Source: Rotaria sordida (taxonomy: Eukaryota; Rotifera; Eurotatoria; Philodinida; Philodinidae). Taken from it: a stretch of DNA of 64,000 nt. Positions 61,829-64,000 of the stretch are shown in pieces. The DNA is taken from assembly GCA_905250125.1 (NCBI GenBank), contig CAJNOL010000467.1:62001-126000 (forward strand), written 5' to 3'. The notes under the pieces were generated by a model. That model was given only the letters and a program-made list of their open reading frames with translations, did not search any database and had not been told where the DNA came from. Made by a program: the position numbers and the translations under genes. Within the stretch, counting starts at the first letter, position 1. Every line of letters begins with the position of its first letter.

Positions 61829-64000
61829 ATGTTTTATATAGTCTTTTTATTTATCTTTTCAAATGTATTTTGTAAAAATCAAGAACAATCAATAATATAT
61901 ATACGTGTTGATGAAGAATTACCATTATCAACAATATTATTTACAACAAATAATACAATAACGTATCGTTTATTTGATACAGGTAGAAATCATAATTCTT
62001 TTGTACGTTATAATTTATTTAATGGCCATCTATTACTTGCACGTTCACTTGATCGAGAATATTTATGTTCTCAACGTATATGTTCATGTACACAATGTCA
62101 ATTAACAATTGAATTAATTGAATGGCAAATACCATATCGTCTTTTACAACTTATATTAAATATAGATGATATTAATGATCATATACCAACATTTTCATCA
62201 AAAAATTTTCAATATAATTTAATGGAAAATGTTCCAATAGGATATGAAATAAATTTAGAACAAGCAAATGATGCTGATTTAAATGAAAATAGTCGTATCA
62301 ATTATGAGCTTAAATATTTATATGAGAAAAATAATGATGGACCATTTGAAATAGTGACAAAGATTAATGGTGGTTTGACATTAAAAGTGATCAAAGAAAT
62401 TGATCGAGAAGAACGAGATCATTATGAATATGAATTGATTGCTTTTGATAATGGTCAACCGAAAAGACAAAGTTCAACAAAATTATATATTAAAATCGAT
62501 GTAAACATTTTAATATTAATCAAAAATTGAATTTTAAAATTGATTTTTTCATTGATTAGGATATGAATGATAATTCTGTTGTTCTAGCCGAGACACATAT
62601 TCGTCTTAATATAAGTGAAAATACACCCATTGGAACTGTATTAACACGTATTAATGCAACAGATAAAGATATTGGATTAAATGGAAAAGTAATGTGAGAT
62701 GTTTTTTTTTTTTTGTCAAAAGATTTATTTTGTTTTTCAATAGATTCATTATTCGATTACTAATGGTCTTCCATCATCTAGTTGGATGGATTATTTTCGT
62801 ATTAGTGATTCAACTGGAATGTAAGAAAGAAAGAATTTCGTTTTTTTATATTGACCATTATTATTTTTTCATTTAGTTTAACATTAGTCAATCCATTTGA
62901 TTATGAATCTGAACAATCATATCGTTTAATAATTCAAGTTCGTGATTTAGGTGAAAATTCTATTGCACATTTTGTTACTATTGATATTTTTATTATTGAT
63001 GAAAATGATAATAGTCCACAAGCATTTATAACATTTGTTGAACCTCTTATAAATGATTTAATAATATCTATACGTGAAAATACTCCAATAGGACAAATTT
63101 TAGCACATGTTTCTATATCTGATCAAGATTCAGGTTTAAATGGTGAAATGTCATATCGAATTGAATATGGATATGATCTTATTGGAATACGAACAATTGA
63201 TCAAAGATCATTTTTACTTATTATTGAACGTTTAATTGATCGAGAAAATATTAATATAGAATTAGATAAATTTATTTTAATTATACAAGATCATGGACAA
63301 CCATCAAAAATTCTTCGATTAGAATATAAAATAATAATTATTGATGAAAATGATTCTCCACCAGTATTTAATCAATCAATAAATTGTAATATACAAATAA
63401 ATCCTTCAGAAAATCAATCTTTAGGTTAGTTAATAATTTTTCTGTGTCTATATCTTAACTAAGATCTTGCTTATAAAATGTTTCAATATGAAATTAATTC
63501 TTCATTTTTAAATGTAACTTTATATTTAGATAATAATCAACCATTATTTCAAGTTCATGCAACAGATTTAGATATAGGTGATAATGGTCGTTTATCTTAT
63601 TCAATTCTTCCACCATATAATAATTCATTTGTAATTAATGATCAAGGTCAAATATTTAATTTAGAAATTTTAAATCAATCATCATATTATCATTTACGTA
63701 TTATGGCTATGGATCATGGAAAACCAAATCGATTAAATTCAACTCATCATTGTTATATATCAACAATAACAATGAATATTTTAGATAATTTAATTGAATA
63801 TGAAAATATATCTTTATTAAATATATCATTTAATAATAATAATAATAAAAATTTTCAATGGTCATTATCAATATTTCATCATTATTCATATTTAGTTGTT
63901 GGTTTATTTACACTTTTTCTATTTATTTTTATTATAATTATAACAATTTGTATAACATTATGTTTATATACAGTTATATTTGGTTATAGAAAAAATGGAA
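61829..64000 (+). CDS. Protocadherin-like adhesion protein (5' part; runs off the window)
   Basis: Exons 61829..62500, 62560..62688, 62744..62820, 62877..63424 and 63530 to beyond 64000, phases consistent, about 632 codons seen. A signal peptide (MFYIVFLFIFSNVFC) is followed by extracellular cadherin repeats marked by the calcium-binding motifs DINDHIPTF, DMNDNSVV, DENDNSPQAF and DENDSPPVF, with the intervening A..D.D.G.N and LDRE/DRE motifs. The last exon adds a further repeat (ATDLDIGDNGRLSYSI). It then has a single TM helix starting near YLVVGLFTLFLFIF, and the reading continues into a cytoplasmic tail (YRKNG) at the window edge. About five repeats precede the TM segment, as in protocadherins. 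The ATG follows a TTTTAGATA acceptor-like string, so a 5'-UTR intron or trans-splice site is likely. Confidence 0.9.

Overview
The window looks like AT-rich animal nuclear DNA, most likely from a bdelloid rotifer (genus not decided). The reasons are short introns (mostly about 45-75 bp, GT..AG) in otherwise ordinary metazoan genes, rhodopsin-type receptors carrying an RRRLDRQMTA loop and an INFYLF TM7 ending, an F-box gene of the kind seen in large bdelloid families, and start codons lying just behind strong 3' splice sites, as expected for spliced-leader trans-splicing. There is no prokaryotic signature. I built all exon joins by hand from splice sites and reading-frame phase. Product names come from recognising the translated sequence, not from a database search.

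Layout. Positions 1-9 kb are gene-poor and hold one intact two-exon GPCR (minus) plus a 5'-truncated copy and at least two decayed relics. Positions 9-15 kb have no convincing gene but contain a textbook hAT fold-back MITE (11786-12373) and an older palindrome. Positions 15.5-25 kb hold an Mnx-type homeobox gene (+), a p24/TMED cargo receptor (-), a large unrecognised disordered protein in eight exons (+), and an intronless secreted glycoside-hydrolase-like gene (-). Positions 25-29.9 kb are repeat-rich: a fold-back element, an hAT tip with GGAGTTGGAG repeats, and two inverted 34-bp-unit arrays split by an hAT MITE.

Positions 29.9-44.2 kb are a compact gene cluster: EXOC4/Sec8, IER3IP1/Yos1, LIN7, CCS (all +), an unrecognised cysteine-rich membrane protein (-), then taxilin (+). 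IER3IP1 and LIN7 lie 61 bp apart on one strand with a splice acceptor directly before the second ATG, which suggests an operon resolved by trans-splicing. CCS and its convergent neighbour overlap by 7 bp at their stop codons. Positions 44.2-48.2 kb are mostly featureless. Positions 48.2-54.8 kb hold PRC1/Ase1/MAP65 and an F-box gene. Positions 54.8-61.8 kb are intergenic with microsatellites. From 61.8 kb to the window edge is a protocadherin that runs off the end.

Two themes stand out. First, most introns are tiny, and nearly all long ones (EXOC4 introns 2 and 4, PRC1 intron 9, the F-box intron, intron 5 of the disordered-protein gene) are long because they hold imperfect palindromes or hAT-like elements; EXOC4 intron 3 and the Mnx first intron are exceptions. 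At least eleven such elements are visible, several with target-site duplications. Second, the CCS protein has lost the N-terminal CxxC copper site and most zinc ligands but keeps the C-terminal CxC.
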